Both the position numbers and the translations under genes were made by a program. Positions 23,331 through 35,920 of a stretch of DNA of 63,177 bases are shown here, piece after piece (the first letter of the stretch is position 1; each line of letters opens with the position of its first letter). Where the stretch lies: contig JAQGBZ010000361.1 of the NCBI GenBank assembly GCA_034687125.1, positions 1 to 63,177 of the forward strand, in the 5' to 3' direction. Origin of the DNA: Neelides folsomi. Its lineage: Eukaryota > Arthropoda > Collembola > Neelipleona > Neelidae. The notes beneath the pieces were generated by a model. The model was not told where the DNA came from. It did not search any database and was given only the letters and a program-made list of their open reading frames with translations.

Positions 23331-26300
23331 TTAATAATACTTATAATTATAAAATACAAAAAATACATCAAATCCATGTGAAGGATTTTCATTGTTTATC
23401 CGAAGGGTGATTTCCCTGAACGTGGGTCTGTCCTCTTTGTTTTCTTTCCAACAGTCAAGCATGATGTTATACCTAATTTTAAAAAAGTGAATTTTAATAC
23501 ATAAATTTGGAAAATAGAAATTGGATGATATTTTCCAAACATAATTCAAGTATCAATACATGATTGTATTCTGAGAAATCTTGAATATTATTATTTATTA
23601 TTTAACTCATAGAATGGCATTATATATGTATATGTACCTACCCTGCCATAAAGTCAAAATACTGATAGTAAAACGGTAACGTGTTCAACAGATACAGATA
23701 CATATGCTATAGCATATATCATACAGAGATGTATTGTGTGTAAAAAATTGAGTCTTTACATTTTATTTGTTGCGTGTTCTGGCATGTGCATTCTCATCCC
23801 ACTTCTCAGCCCTTTGCTAAATTCGACACTCCACGAACACCCTGGATAGGGATCTTTGCCCATTGAGAATATTTCCCATAGCGTTACTCCATAAGACCAC
23901 ACATCGGATTTCTCTGAAAATTCTGACATCTCCAGTGATTCAATCGACATCCATTTCCATGGAAGAGGACACTTCATTATTAATTAAATAATTAACTACA
24001 TTTATTTCAATTTTATATGAATTAAAATAAAATATTAAGAATGCTTAAAAAATCTAAAGTAAATGTTTAAAATAATATTATTATAACAATTTATGAAGAT
24101 CTTACAGAAGTTTTTTTAACATAAGTGGATCCTTCAAATATTTGCCTCGAAAGTCCAAAATCACAAATCTTAATTTTATTTTCATGATTTAAAAGAATAT
24201 TTCTTGCTGCTAAATCGCAGTGTACAATCTAAAAAGATAAAATTTTATTTATGATTATTGGAATAATACGTCTAATTAACAAAATATTAATAGAAGAGTT
24301 TAAAAAAACAAGTCACGTGATGTTCAGCAAGATAACTCATTCCATTTGCAGTTTCAAAAGCCCATCTTATGAACGTCGTTGTATTTAATTCATCACTTAG
24401 CAAACTGATAAACAAAGTTTAATATTGTTACAAATTACAATAAAAGTGGTTTTTAATAATAAATAAAAATTTTATAAAATTGAATCTAAATCTAATTTTT
24501 GATTAAATCATATAATTATTTGTACGCAGGCGTGTCTTCGTAATCGTTTTGAACAGCAGTTGATACTTTGGGATTTCTTAATTTATCAATTAAACTCCCT
24601 CCGTTACAAAATTCAACAGCAACGTATACTTCATCTATGTATTGTAAGTAGATGAGATATATATAAAAATTATATATAAGTGTATGTTAGGACGTTTCGC
24701 AATCTTATGTAATCTATAATATATTTAAAATGATATTTGTTCAAATAGCAAATTTTACTGTTTCGAATATTTTCTGAACAAGCGGCAACTAAAGAAACAA
24801 TGTTTTCGTGTTTTCCGATTGAAGCCATTAATTTAAGTTCATCTAAAAGCGCTTTAACTTGGGCCAATTCAACTCCAGATTTCACAATTTTGATTGCAAC
24901 ATCAATAAATCCAGAATCAGTTTCAACGTTGCCTTTCATTACAATACCGAAAAATCCTTGGCCGAGAACTTTTTTACCTTAGAATTTAATAAATAATTTA
25001 AGTTAATTTTTAAAGGAATGACAATTTAAATAATTTGTCATTGGATACGAACCAATTAAAAGTTTTTCTTTTGTAACTTCATACACATTGTTGTATTTTA
25101 AACCATTTTTAGACAGATTTGAACAATATGTATTTTCTCCTTCGGTAAATTCTTTCACTTCATCTTCGGTCAAAAATCTGTTTAATTCCCTTTCTTTACT
25201 TTTGTATTTATATATCAAAACTCCGATTATAATGGTGAGAATTAAAATAACAATCGAAATTGAAACAGCAATAATTACTGTTCTTACATATGCTCCTGGA
25301 TCTACAACAATTTTAATTTTTTTTAAATTTTACTCGTATATTAGTATTTACTATGGCCACGAATTAATTTATTCAATTATCCTGAACAAATTAGGAAATG
25401 GATTATGATTACCATTTATGATCACATGAAATTCTTTTTCAGCAAATCCAAAAATATTTTCGATTCTACATTTATAAATTCCTTCATTTGATAATTCAAT
25501 CCTACCAAATTCCAAATTGTGAAACGACTGAAAATATAAAAGTTTAATTTTAATTATGGAAAAATACCATACAAATTGTTCATAAAACTATTATTTATTT
25601 AATTGTTAATTGAGTTTAGGTAACTTAGATATGTAGCATACTTGTTTGTTTCGAATCCAAGTTATTTTAGGGAAAGGATCTCCTTCAAATTCTCCACAAT
25701 TAAGACTTCTATTTGAATCACCCAAATCCCATGTAATTGTGGAAGACTTTTCAAATTTCAAAAAGCTTGGTGTAACAGGTACTAAAAATATTTTTGTTAA
25801 ATTATATTAAAACACTGAATATTATCTAATATTAAGTTCTAATTATATTTTATAAAATTCTCAATGTTAAAAATCTCATAGATTATAATTGAATATAATT
25901 TTACTTTTTAAGTTGATTTCTGATCCTTTCTTCTCAAAGTCGTTTTTTATCCAAGACAGACTTTCACATTCAATTGTATCGATATCAACTCCTTGTTGAA
26001 TGCTAACGATCCTTTTAACTATTATACGATTGAGTTGATGATCGTGCTCAATTTCTTCTTCTAACACTTTGGTTTCTATAAAAGCGAATATATTTTGAAT
26101 ATGATTTAATAATTATAATAATTAATATATAATTAATAATGTTTACTATTTAAAGTTGAATTTTGGAATTTGTGCGTTATATAAATTGGATATTCATAAA
26201 AATAGAATTTAGAAAAATGACACTCAATGGTAATATTCAAAGTGTAATATTTATCTCCATAGATTTCCATAAACATCATGTATTGTGGATCAATCTTGTT

Positions 26301-29300
26301 CCAATGAGTATCTATAAGTTGGTTGCAATTTAGGAATTATAAATTATTTAAATGAAAATATTTTTTAAATGAATTATACAAAATTTATTATATTGAGGTA
26401 AAGAAAAGATGACGAAATGATTTTTAAAAGTTTTTGATCCAGCAAATCCGCAATTATCAAAAAAATACCCCGCTGATTTGTATTCTCTGATATCACCATG
26501 GCTATGTTCGTTGTTTTTGAAATATAAACATTCAATAAGTTCCTAATCAATTTAATTAAATAATTATCATGTATTTTATTTTCTAATGATCATATGGGAA
26601 TATTCCTATGTTATGAACATATTTTAAATCTTTTGGTTAATAATATAATAATACGTATTTAAACTATACCGTATCCATTTTCAAGTTAAATAAAACAATG
26701 CATTCACTTAAAGTCAAACATATTTCAATATTTGGAAATATTTCTTGGACTTTACAATAAAATATAATTTTCTTTAATGCAATTTGAGATTCGATTATTT
26801 GTGGTAAAAAACATTCATCACTTTCTCTTACATAATCGATGTTTCTTATCCACGAATTGTCAATGGCAATTGCTAAGTTACACAATAATTTATAATATAA
26901 ATAATTTTTAATATTTTGGCTATTTAATGAATTATAAATTAATATTTATAAATATAAATAAAATTAAATATTTAATTGACTTGATAAAGTGATGTCGGTC
27001 GTTAATTTTCCTTTTGTGTAATCGATATTAATGCTAATTTCTTTTGTGTAGTCATTCGCCATGCATTTAAAATTTGTTATATAAATTCCTAGAAATCTTT
27101 GGTTATAATTGAATTCAAGATAAGATTCAAAATGTTTTTTCTCATCTGTCACTTCACGAAGTACATGTTTAACTTTTATAGCTTCAGTCCCTTAAATTTT
27201 AAATATTATTATTCTATAAATCTCAATTAATTTGTAAAAATTAATTAGAACCATGGATTAAATTAAAATTACTGCAATTCTTTTTTTCGCTGTCGTATTT
27301 CCAAATAATTGGGGCACAAGACGAGCACCGCATAATCACAACATTATCATGATTAGCTAATATGGTTTCATTTAAAGTTTGGTTATTGTTATAGTTGTAA
27401 TCAATACGCTTTGCTTTCGTTCCACGTGTTGCAATTATATTTATTGAGAATTCGTCATGACAACCAAAATTATTAATTGATGGTCTCATAAAACGATCAA
27501 ATTGTCCTTTATATACATTAACAAAATTAAGTATACATTATTTGATAATATTTATACTATATTGATTTGATTAATTAGAATCTTAATTGTTTATGCTATT
27601 ATTCTTTATTTTATTAGAATATATTTAATGAACCTTTTATAATGACCTTTTTTGATTCAATGAACATTTGTTTTGTATTCCAAAGATAAGCGAAACATGT
27701 AATGGAGTCGATTTCTTCATCGACATAGATATTGTATTTAGTATTGCCTATATGTAACTTTTTTTGTTCGCCTTAATTTAATGAAATATGATAAGATTTT
27801 AAAATATTCGTTTAAAGTTTTAAATGCTTTTAATAGCTAGTTATAATATTTTGATAGCAAAATCTAGACTAAATACTTAAATTTACAATTAGCATTGTAT
27901 ATGTAGTTAGATTGAAACAACATGATTAAGCACATTAATATTTGTCTCTTACTTTCATTGTCCTGATATATTACTTGGTTCGTGAAATTTTTAAATTCAA
28001 GAACAATTCCATAAATTCCATTTGGTGGCATGTACTTTGAATAATCACAGTTTATTTTTGAATAATTATTTGCAAAAAACTTTTCGCCAAATAACAATTT
28101 TATTTTAATATCACTTTCGGGTAGAAAACGAACAAATTCTAAGAAAAGAATATAACTAAAATTTTATATTTCTTAACTTTGTAAAAATTAAACATAAAAA
28201 TGTATCGATGAACGTATATCAAAATATTTTAAATTTAATCGAATGAATTATGCATATACTTATGTATGGTATTTGTAATTGAACAACTAGGTACATAGGA
28301 TATATCTTTGATTCTCAATATAAATATTTATTGACTTACTTCTTATCTCAATTCCTGAAGTTCTTGAGTAGAAATTAGATAAATAAGTAGTCCCATTGTG
28401 TTGGCAAGTCTTGTAATATATTTTATGACTTAGGGTAGAAATGTTAAAATTTTTATGCATCGAGTTATTATTATTTAAATTTTCATTTATCATGCATTGT
28501 TTATTCTGAAATTGACAATTATGCATTTAAGAAAATAAATATTAAAAAGATAAATTGTCAATCATTGCATTCTTTGAAAATATTTTCTTTTAACTAGGAC
28601 ACTCTATATAACAAATGCAATTGGGGTTTTATTGTCGCCACATGGTTTCCAATTTTTAGCGAATGTGAATATATTTATAAATAAAATGACAAATGACTAA
28701 CTAAAATGTGTATATTATAATCTAATACATATTATTATCTCTTACTAAATATGTTATTCCATATTTATATTGATTGTAACATTGTGATTTTATGCAATCA
28801 AGTAGATCTGACATAGTCAGGTTCCCTTGATCATTATTATATTTCATTTTCTCATTTTGGATACAATTTATCTTAAAAGTTTTATTAAAATTCCAATGAA
28901 AAAGCACTGGACAATTTTTTTCTTCGGAAAATTGATATTCATCTTTAAAATCTATTTACATAAATTTCATATTTTTTTATTAAATGGCCATTAATTTTAT
29001 CAACTTAACTATTATTAGTATAATAAAAGGTTTGTTTGTACCTTTAGAAAAATATCCTTCTTCTATAGTTTCGTTTGGTAATAATTTGAGTTCCGTCACT
29101 TTTGAACAATTATTTGAGGTAATCTCTTCGCAATAGAATTTCATGGGAAAATTAAAGCCAAACTTTTTTTTATAAATGCGTAAAATTGTAGTGTGGGAAT
29201 ATTTGCTTTCATTCTTCGGATTGTGCGAATCAAATTGAAATACATTTAATATTTTATAGGTTGAAAAAATATCCTATATAAAAATAAATTGGAAGAATGA

Positions 29301-29541
29301 ATGAATTAAATATATTAAACTGGATTTAGTTTAATTATAGAATAATTTGTTTTCTTACAATGTCAGGAATTGAAAACCATCGCACAGGTTCATTTGACGT
29401 GCAATTCAATTCAATCAATTCATCTTTGTCAATAATATACGAAATGAATATTGTTTTTCCATCATCACATTCAGGAGAACTTTGAATATGATGGAGATAT
29501 TGAAGAAGAAAAATAATCAAGATTTTTGTAAACATATCCAT
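23331..29541 (-). CDS. Receptor tyrosine kinase, VEGFR/PDGFR/Pvr-like
   Basis: 21 exons join in phase on the minus strand (29541-29359, 29273-29042, 28951-28746, 28505-28340, 28138-27953, 27771-27634, 27506-27252, 27190-26981, 26872-26670, 26542-26380, 26311-26147, 26075-25905, 25781-25642, 25527-25413, 25301-25053, 24977-24759, 24634-24526, 24404-24317, 24228-24106, 23971-23760, 23472-23331), giving 1,224 residues. A signal peptide ([19 protein letters not shown]) leads an ~825-residue, N-glycosylation-rich ectodomain of divergent Ig-like units; the last is clear ([16 protein letters not shown] ... [14 protein letters not shown]). One TM helix ([20 protein letters not shown]) precedes the kinase: LGQGFFGIV loop, VAIKIV lysine, [21 protein letters not shown] catalytic loop, [34 protein letters not shown]. 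The kinase insert and the C-terminal tail are short. HCD replaces the usual HRD. All catalytic Lys/Asp residues are present. Probably binds a PDGF/VEGF-type ligand; the close family choice is an inference. Confidence 0.88.
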
Positions 29542-30811
29542 TAAAATATGTCTGAAATGATTTTAAAATTCATGTTATTCTTTAGAAGGTGTGAGTGTGA
29601 TAGTAAATATACCATATAGGTAATAACATTTATGAGGAAATATGGTTATAAAATGTTTTATTTTTCTTTTCCCTTAAATTCTATGTGCCCCAATTGTAAA
29701 AATTAATTTTATCATGTTTCCTCATTTATTCCAAATTATTGCATATATGTAATAATCTAATATTAATGATAATAAATCGAGGTATTTAAACTTGGCAGAT
29801 AAGTTTGTAAAACCAACTTTAATAAGTATAGCATGTGTCTCTCAATAATCTGTAATTTTATCAATATAAAACTATTTTCATCGTTTTATTAATAAATCAT
29901 ATTATGTAAGAAATATAGTAGAATTTAGAATTTTTATATACCTAGTACGATATTATCCCACAATTTTGAGTTAATTATATAGTAAGATACATATACCATA
30001 CTATGTTATTCTACGAAATTCTCGTTACAATTACTTTTTATTCTCGTACATTACATACTACATACGTACTATACTAAATACTATATGTACTGTACATACT
30101 AGGTATAGTTCTTTACTATACTTATTGTTAATTATTTACCATTTACCATCAGACTTACTTATTGATGGCAAAATGATGAAAATGGAATATAAATTTGGCA
30201 TGAATAATTCTAATAACCTTGTACATATCAGGTAAAAATTTCATTAAATTCCATTATACAATTTTTGAGTAATCTTAATTTTACATTATTCCTTTGGGTT
30301 TCTGATCAAGGTTTATATACCTAGCTACCTATTTAGTTTTAGTACTTTTAATGTTCACATATTGTTTGTCAGTATTTTGTCTCACATTTGACTATTTGCG
30401 ATTTAACCATTTTAAAACAAGTTTAGTTTTTATGACATTATGTCGTGATCCATCAGAGATCAGACTCTTCATTTGCTCATATTTTTTCATCTGATATACA
30501 AGAAAATACAAGAAATACTTGAATGATAATAAATGAATTCCTGGAACTAGAACTTGTTTTTGTATCACAATTAGTTTTGTCAGATATAAATAAACATACA
30601 AATTTAACATTTTAAGTAAATATCTTAATGATATTCACATATACATATATGTAGTATGTTTAATACGTTATACCTAGCCTTAACTTAATACAAATTAATC
30701 CTAATATACGTACTTAACTATACTATAGTTTCTTTGTCAAATAAGTAATTCTAATTCTTACACTTATCTTTGCCAGAACTTGTTTTGGAATCTTGAAGAA
30801 AATCCAATGCT
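29542..30811. other. Non-coding AT-rich spacer
   Basis: No supported gene; the 72-codon open frame at 30392-30610 lacks any recognisable feature. Confidence 0.5.
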
Positions 30812-30820
30812 TATAAAAGG
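30812..30820 (+). promoter_or_regulatory. TATA box of the Kazal-like peptide gene
   Basis: TATAAAAGG is a near-ideal TATA box. A start near 30842 would give a 5' leader exon ending at 30914 (AAGAAA|GTAAGG), spliced to the acceptor TTTTAG just before 31067, ten bases upstream of the ATG at 31077. Confidence 0.65.
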
Positions 30821-31076
30821 AAAGAAATCAAATTAACAAATTTAGTGAAACCCAAACTGAGCTGAAGTGATTAAGAATTAATTCATAATAACACTCGACG
30901 ATTCAACAAAGAAAGTAAGGTTAACTTATCCTGGCTATTTACTAAGTATATTTGAATTATCCAATTAATGGTTTTATGTGAATAACTACCTGCCTTATAA
31001 ATTTTTTTAAACAATTCTTGCATTATTGAGTCAAATTAAAAACATATATTAATTGTTATATTTTAGTATATAAATC

Positions 31077-31527
31077 ATGATTGGAACATCAAAATCAGCA
31101 AAAATCTTCGGTTTATTTATCTTGTTTGCGGTTATTTTCCAATATACTACAGCACAGCTTAATGAGTTAGTTGTAACTTATATAATAAATTTTCTATTTA
31201 AAATTAAATTGTCACAATTATTAAGAGCTTATAATAATTGAATCAACAAATATTTTAGGTGTGAACAACAATGCAAATATACATACTCGTATTCATGTGG
31301 TGAAGTTTGTGGATCCAATGGGAGAACCTATGCATCTTGTGTACTCAAAGATAATCAGTGCATTCAAGATTGTAATGATGGTCAGTTTATTTATTGAAAG
31401 CATTTTTAATATTATAATATACATATATTGTAAATTTATAATCATTTATAAAAATTCTAAATTTCTGCCTAAATTTTTTCACTAATTAGAACCAGTGACT
31501 GTTGTACATGATGATGAATGCAAGTAA
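31077..31527 (+). CDS. Small secreted Kazal-like peptide
   Basis: Three coding exons (31077-31165, 31259-31380, 31490-31527) give 82 residues. A signal peptide (AKIFGLFILFAVIFQYTTAQ) is followed by a ~50-residue mature peptide with eight Cys. The core VCGSNGRTYASCVL matches the Kazal signature VCGSDGxTYxNxCxL but has one residue fewer between Tyr and Cys. The spacing C-x3-C-x5-C-x3-C-x9-C also departs from classical Kazal domains. Likely a secreted protease inhibitor or a Kazal-derived defence peptide. The inhibitory P1 residue cannot be assigned safely because of the altered spacing. Confidence 0.75.
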
Positions 31528-31859
31528 ATGGAAAGAATTTCTTTTTTGAAGAATTCAAGAAGAATGCACATTAAATTCTTGTGCTTTGAAACATTCGTTA
31601 CATATACAATATACGTACTACAAATTGTATAATGTGTAAAAATGTTATCATTAATTATTGAAATTTGAAATAAAGAAGATATACAACTTGTATATGTAAT
31701 TTAAATGTGATTCATTTTATTATACCGACAATAAATTAATTAGATAAAAATTAACATGTTTAAGAATGTTATGGTGGTTGCAAATTGCAATAAGAATTAT
31801 CTGACATATTGAGTAATTACTATTATGTACTTAACTAAATATTACCTATTCTATAATCG

Positions 31860-31937
31860 ATTCGGAAAAAATAAGATAATGACCTTGAGGAGCCCTCCTC
31901 AAGGTCGTTATATTTTTTCATCATATATTTTCCGAAT
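31860..31937. repeat. Foldback hairpin element
   Basis: GACCTTGAGGAG and CTCCTCAAGGTC form a near-perfect stem around 31881-31906, and the outer ATTCGGAAAA/TTTTCCGAAT pair extends the inverted repeat to about 78 bp. No coding content. Confidence 0.65.
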
Positions 31938-32195
31938 TGACTATAGTTGCCTAAATTCTATCAAAAAATATGAATTTAAATAAATATATTTATGTATTTA
32001 TTATTGAATATTAACTCGTTGATATACTTACACTTAATTAGATATTAAATATTATGTAATATAAGTACTATGCAGGTTTTTTAATAACGCATAGTGCTTA
32101 TTGCATATTAAATACCTTATACTTATTTTTTATAAAATATAATAAAGACATAATTTTATATACAAAAATAAATACCTATTTTCGAATTTAGGTAC

Positions 32196-32378
32196 CTACC
32201 ATACACCGTGTCCAGTATCTAAAGTGGCCCTCTTCTCACTATTGCTTCTCGCTCCTTTCCTCTCGTTTCCTTTAGTTCCCTTTGCTTCTTCTTTCCAAGC
32301 CAAAGCTCTTATTCTATCTATGAAACGTTCATTTTCCGAATCACTTGTGTCAAGAGATTGACCTCGCAAGATATTTTT
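32196..32378 (-). other. Candidate orphan terminal exon
   Basis: On the minus strand a good acceptor (TTCTTAGTTCAG) is followed by 60 codons and a stop. The product is charged and low in hydrophobic residues (starts KNILRGQSLDTSDSENE, ends RATLDTGHGVW). The stretch is GC-richer than its surroundings, as coding exons here are. I find no partner exon upstream, so it may be a remnant or a terminal exon of an unseen gene. Confidence 0.3.
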
Positions 32379-32629
32379 CTGAACTAAGAAAGTAATGTGA
32401 TTCCAAGTAATAATTTTTTATACTTATTGTTAAACTATGTATATTTTTATTTCTACCAATTAATATTTTGACTACATTATATAACCATGTATAAAAACTT
32501 ACATTTATAAAACTAACCTAACTATACCACCCTTAACAGACCTTATCTATCTAGTTATAAGTAAATATAAAAGCAATTTAACATTTATAGCTAATGAAAT
32601 CTTAACAATTTTGTCATTACAAATGTAAA

Positions 32630-33756
32630 TTGCATTGCGATTTCACGCTGATTAGTGATGAAGATGAAATTAAAGTTGAGACACATCGAACCATTTTAGC
32701 CTTTTCTTCACCTTATTTCTATAAATATTTTTGGAAGAATAGAAATAACTCATCATTAAATTTAAAACTGTATGGGAGTGCAATACAAAAAATTGTCAAG
32801 TTAGTACAATACCTGATTCAAATGCAATGCGCATCAATATCGATATTACATTTTTAACTAGTTTATAATACTTCTTTTAGCTGATCTTTACTTACCGGAA
32901 ATACTCCATGGAGCCAATGTTAAAGGATACAAACCTAACCTAACTCTAAATAATGCGATTGTATCCTTTAACATTGGGCTTCATGGAGTTTTTCCGTAAA
33001 GTAAAGCACAGCCCTTCTTTTATTACTGTCTAGTACCTTATATTATAAATATATACTTGTTGGTTATGTACATACTTTACATAATATAACACACTTCTTA
33101 TGTAATATATGTAATGATCAAAGTTTTATTATTTTTCATGAATAATAATACACTTGTATATAATCTTTGAATTCAGATATCTATACAATAGAAGCAAGAT
33201 CACTGACATAAATGATTCAAATTGTTTTGAACTTTACAATGCAGCTAAATTGATGGAAATCTCTGAAGTTGACCAAAAATGTACTGTGGTTATAAATCAA
33301 GCTTCAATCGCCAAAATGAACGTTAACAAAATGATGGAATTCGCAAAAGATATAAATTTCATCAGAAAAATTCAACTTTTCAAAGCTATATTTGATTTCA
33401 AGAAAAATCGAAAAGTTGACGTTGTCGAAAATTTGTCAAGAAGTAAATAAATATTAAATAATTCCTAGTATATCTCTAATTAATTCGATGATCACCTTTA
33501 TGAATTTTATCATTTAGTATTAGAATAATTAAATTTTAATCATGATTTAATATATTATTATTACATATTATAAATTATCAAACATAAACTAAAGCAATTT
33601 ATTAGCATGTTATATATATAAAATTCACTGTGTACGAAAAAATGTTTCAGATATGGGAATTTACAAAGAACTTGATAAATTTAAAAGATGATTTGATGAC
33701 GGAACTTTCTGAAACATTGAATTATTGGCTGACTAAAAACACAAACTAAGAGGAAA
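32630..33756 (+). pseudogene. BTB/POZ domain gene fragment
   Basis: 32630-32857 encodes a BTB-type start (HCDFTLISDEDEIKVETHRT ILAFSSPYFYKYF; the HR..LAFSSPYF core is characteristic). 33154-33450 reads RYLYNRSKITDINDSNCFEL and onward, with ELYNAAKLMEI and the alpha-helical BTB C-terminus/BACK start. 33657-33750 can continue as IWEFTKNLINLKDDL to a stop after a TTTCAG acceptor. No in-frame ATG precedes the BTB segment and no acceptor opens it. The junction between the second and third blocks does not keep phase (donor AGAA|GTAAAT is phase 1, third block is phase 0). Likely a decayed BTB protein, or a real gene whose exons I cannot join. BTB proteins commonly act as cullin-3 adaptors. Confidence 0.5.
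32886..33006. repeat. 121-bp foldback MITE
   Basis: The outer ~48 bases on each side are inverted repeats with few mismatches (left CTTTACTTACCGGAAATACT; right ends GTTTTTCCGTAAAGTAAAG). The arms also pair AATGTTAAAGGATACA with TGTATCCTTTAACATT. It lies between two BTB exon-like blocks. Confidence 0.75.
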
Positions 33757-33957
33757 TCGTTATAAGATGTAAAAAACTATTTTACGAGAAATCCAAATAG
33801 AAAGATATTGAATTATTTCATAGCGGTGAACAAAATAATTTTGACATTGAATCGGAATGAGTTTTTGGAAATCCATCAGTAATAAATAATATTTTATTAA
33901 TAAATTTAAAAAATCGGAATTGTAATTTACATATTCAATTATTTAATTAACTTATTT

Positions 33958-35505
33958 TAGATATTCTCAATCATTGCTCAAGATCTGAATTTGCAATTAA
34001 TGAAGAATCTTAGACTCGTGTCAAAATCAATGAAATCAATAATAACCGAATCCAAAGAGTTTTGTTCCAAAGTTCGAATTCTCATAAGTAATAAATTCAC
34101 CTCAAGAGTGAATTCCTATTATTTAAAAGGGACCTTTTGAATCTTGATTGGATAAACTTAGAAATTTTTTGGGAGAAAAAAGATGTTTATATGGCTAATA
34201 AATTTATATTCCCCAAAATTGATTTTGATGTATTTAAAGATTTTTTTCCAATGTTTCAAAATTGTGTGGATTTAAAATTAAATTTTATATCGATTCCTAA
34301 GCATTGCGATTCGTTTCTGAAAATTGAAAATTTCTCAACTTTTTTCCTTTCCTTTGAAAATCTTAAAAGCCTTTCATTCAAAATTTCATTTCATTATTAT
34401 TTTTTAACAATGAATTTTAACTCAGAGGAGGAAACAAACAAATTTAAAAACACCTTTAAAAATCTCTTTCATTTTGAAATAACAGATAATAACGATCATG
34501 CAATAGTATCTAAAATCCTCCTTGAGACAAATTTATCATGGCGGAGAGGCAAACCCGTCCAACCATATTTTGATACAAATGAAACAATGAATTTAACTTC
34601 ATTCCAAATGCCTATTATCACTGCATGCAATTCCCAAAGTCGTCTTTATACTTCTTGTAGTCATGTGCTAACGAATATGTTTGACCGCGGGTTTTACAAA
34701 TTTGCCTCACGAAGTTGGTCGACCTTAGTAAATCTTGATGTGAATTTGACTTGGTTTAGAAGATTCGATAAATGTCAACTTGTTTTCCCAAATATCAAAT
34801 TGAGGTTTAAAAGTAAATTATATCATCCTTGGGTTATCAATTTCTTCAATTCACAACCATTAGAACAATTTACATATTTGATGCTAGATGTTGATAATAT
34901 TTCCAACGAATTAGTTTTTGCAATTGAGCAAAGATGCAGCCAAGTTGAAACGTTAGTTTTAGACGCCAATGAAACTCTTCGACCACCTTGGGGTTTTCTC
35001 TCTTTGCTCACTTTTTTGAAAACATTTGAACTATATGTTAGAAAGAAAGGTGAAATTTCATTGAAAGAGAATCCTAATAATAAAGAAATTGTGAGACATT
35101 TCCCATCTGAAATTTTAGTCCTTAATGGAATTTATGTCTTTGATTTTGGATCGTTCGAACGGGAAATTGGGAACGTTGAAAGAACTCGATTTACGCGGAT
35201 GTTTTGGTGCGGCTGATGACAAGAAAATGGAATTTATTTGTTGAAATTTGAACAATTTGGAAAAACTTGTCATCTCCCACTGCGAGGGAATTACCGATTA
35301 TGGAATTACCGGAATGAGAAAAGATGAAATTAGTGAAAACGTGGAATTTTCAATAATGAACTTTAAACGATTAAAAGAATTGCGACTTATCTCTTGTGAA
35401 AACATAACGGATTTTTCGTGCCAACATGGATTTAAATTTGCTGAACTTGAAATATTAGATTTATCTGGAAGCCCATTTCAAGTTCCAAAAGTAAGTAATT
35501 CTTAA
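33958..35505 (+). pseudogene. F-box/LRR pseudogene, paralog of the gene at 45151-47659
   Basis: After a TTTTAG acceptor near 33960 the frame reads IFSIIAQDLNLQLMKNLRLV SKSMKS, the second half of an F-box. It stops (TGA) at about 34138, and a shifted frame continues from 34137 as LDWINLEIFWEKKDVYM with LRR-like segments for 359 codons. Near 35150 the coding frame shifts again: a different frame reads LGTLKELDLRGCFGAADDKK and meets a premature TGA (EFIC-stop-NLNNLEKL). Text then continues as VISHCEGITDYGITGM, KRLKELRLISCENITDFSCQ. The intact paralog has EFICLNLLKL at the same place, so the stop replaces a Leu codon. A remnant of the following exon is visible at 35695-35840 (SIELIIQQNPFFQNLLLPKF). 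At least three lesions. Confidence 0.7.
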
Positions 35506-35920
35506 AATTTTATAATGACATATGAAAGTAGGTAAATACATATTGTACGTGTAGAACATTTCCCCTATGATTCCGTATTGACTTGGATCATCCGGTATAA
35601 GTATATATAGTATACCTAAGTTTAAATGCGAAAACGATTCGTTGTTTACTGAGGCAAACTGACAAAATAATCACATACACTTTTTATATTACAGCTGCCA
35701 GCATTGAATTGATCATTCAGCAAAATCCATTTTTTCAAAATTTGCTGTTGCCCAAATTCTTAAAGGAGAAAAGGCCACAATTTATTAAGAATTCTCATTC
35801 AAGTCTATCAAGTAGATTTATTACTTACGAATTTCCAGTAAGAAAATACATAATATTATAACAAGAACTTTCAATTATTAAAAGAATTACTTTAGTCTTT
35901 CATATTTATTTTTATATAAT

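Noticed and set aside
32630..33006. CRISPR-like or tandem repeat array around the hairpin
   Set aside because: Only one inverted pair; no regular direct repeats or spacers, and the genome is eukaryotic.
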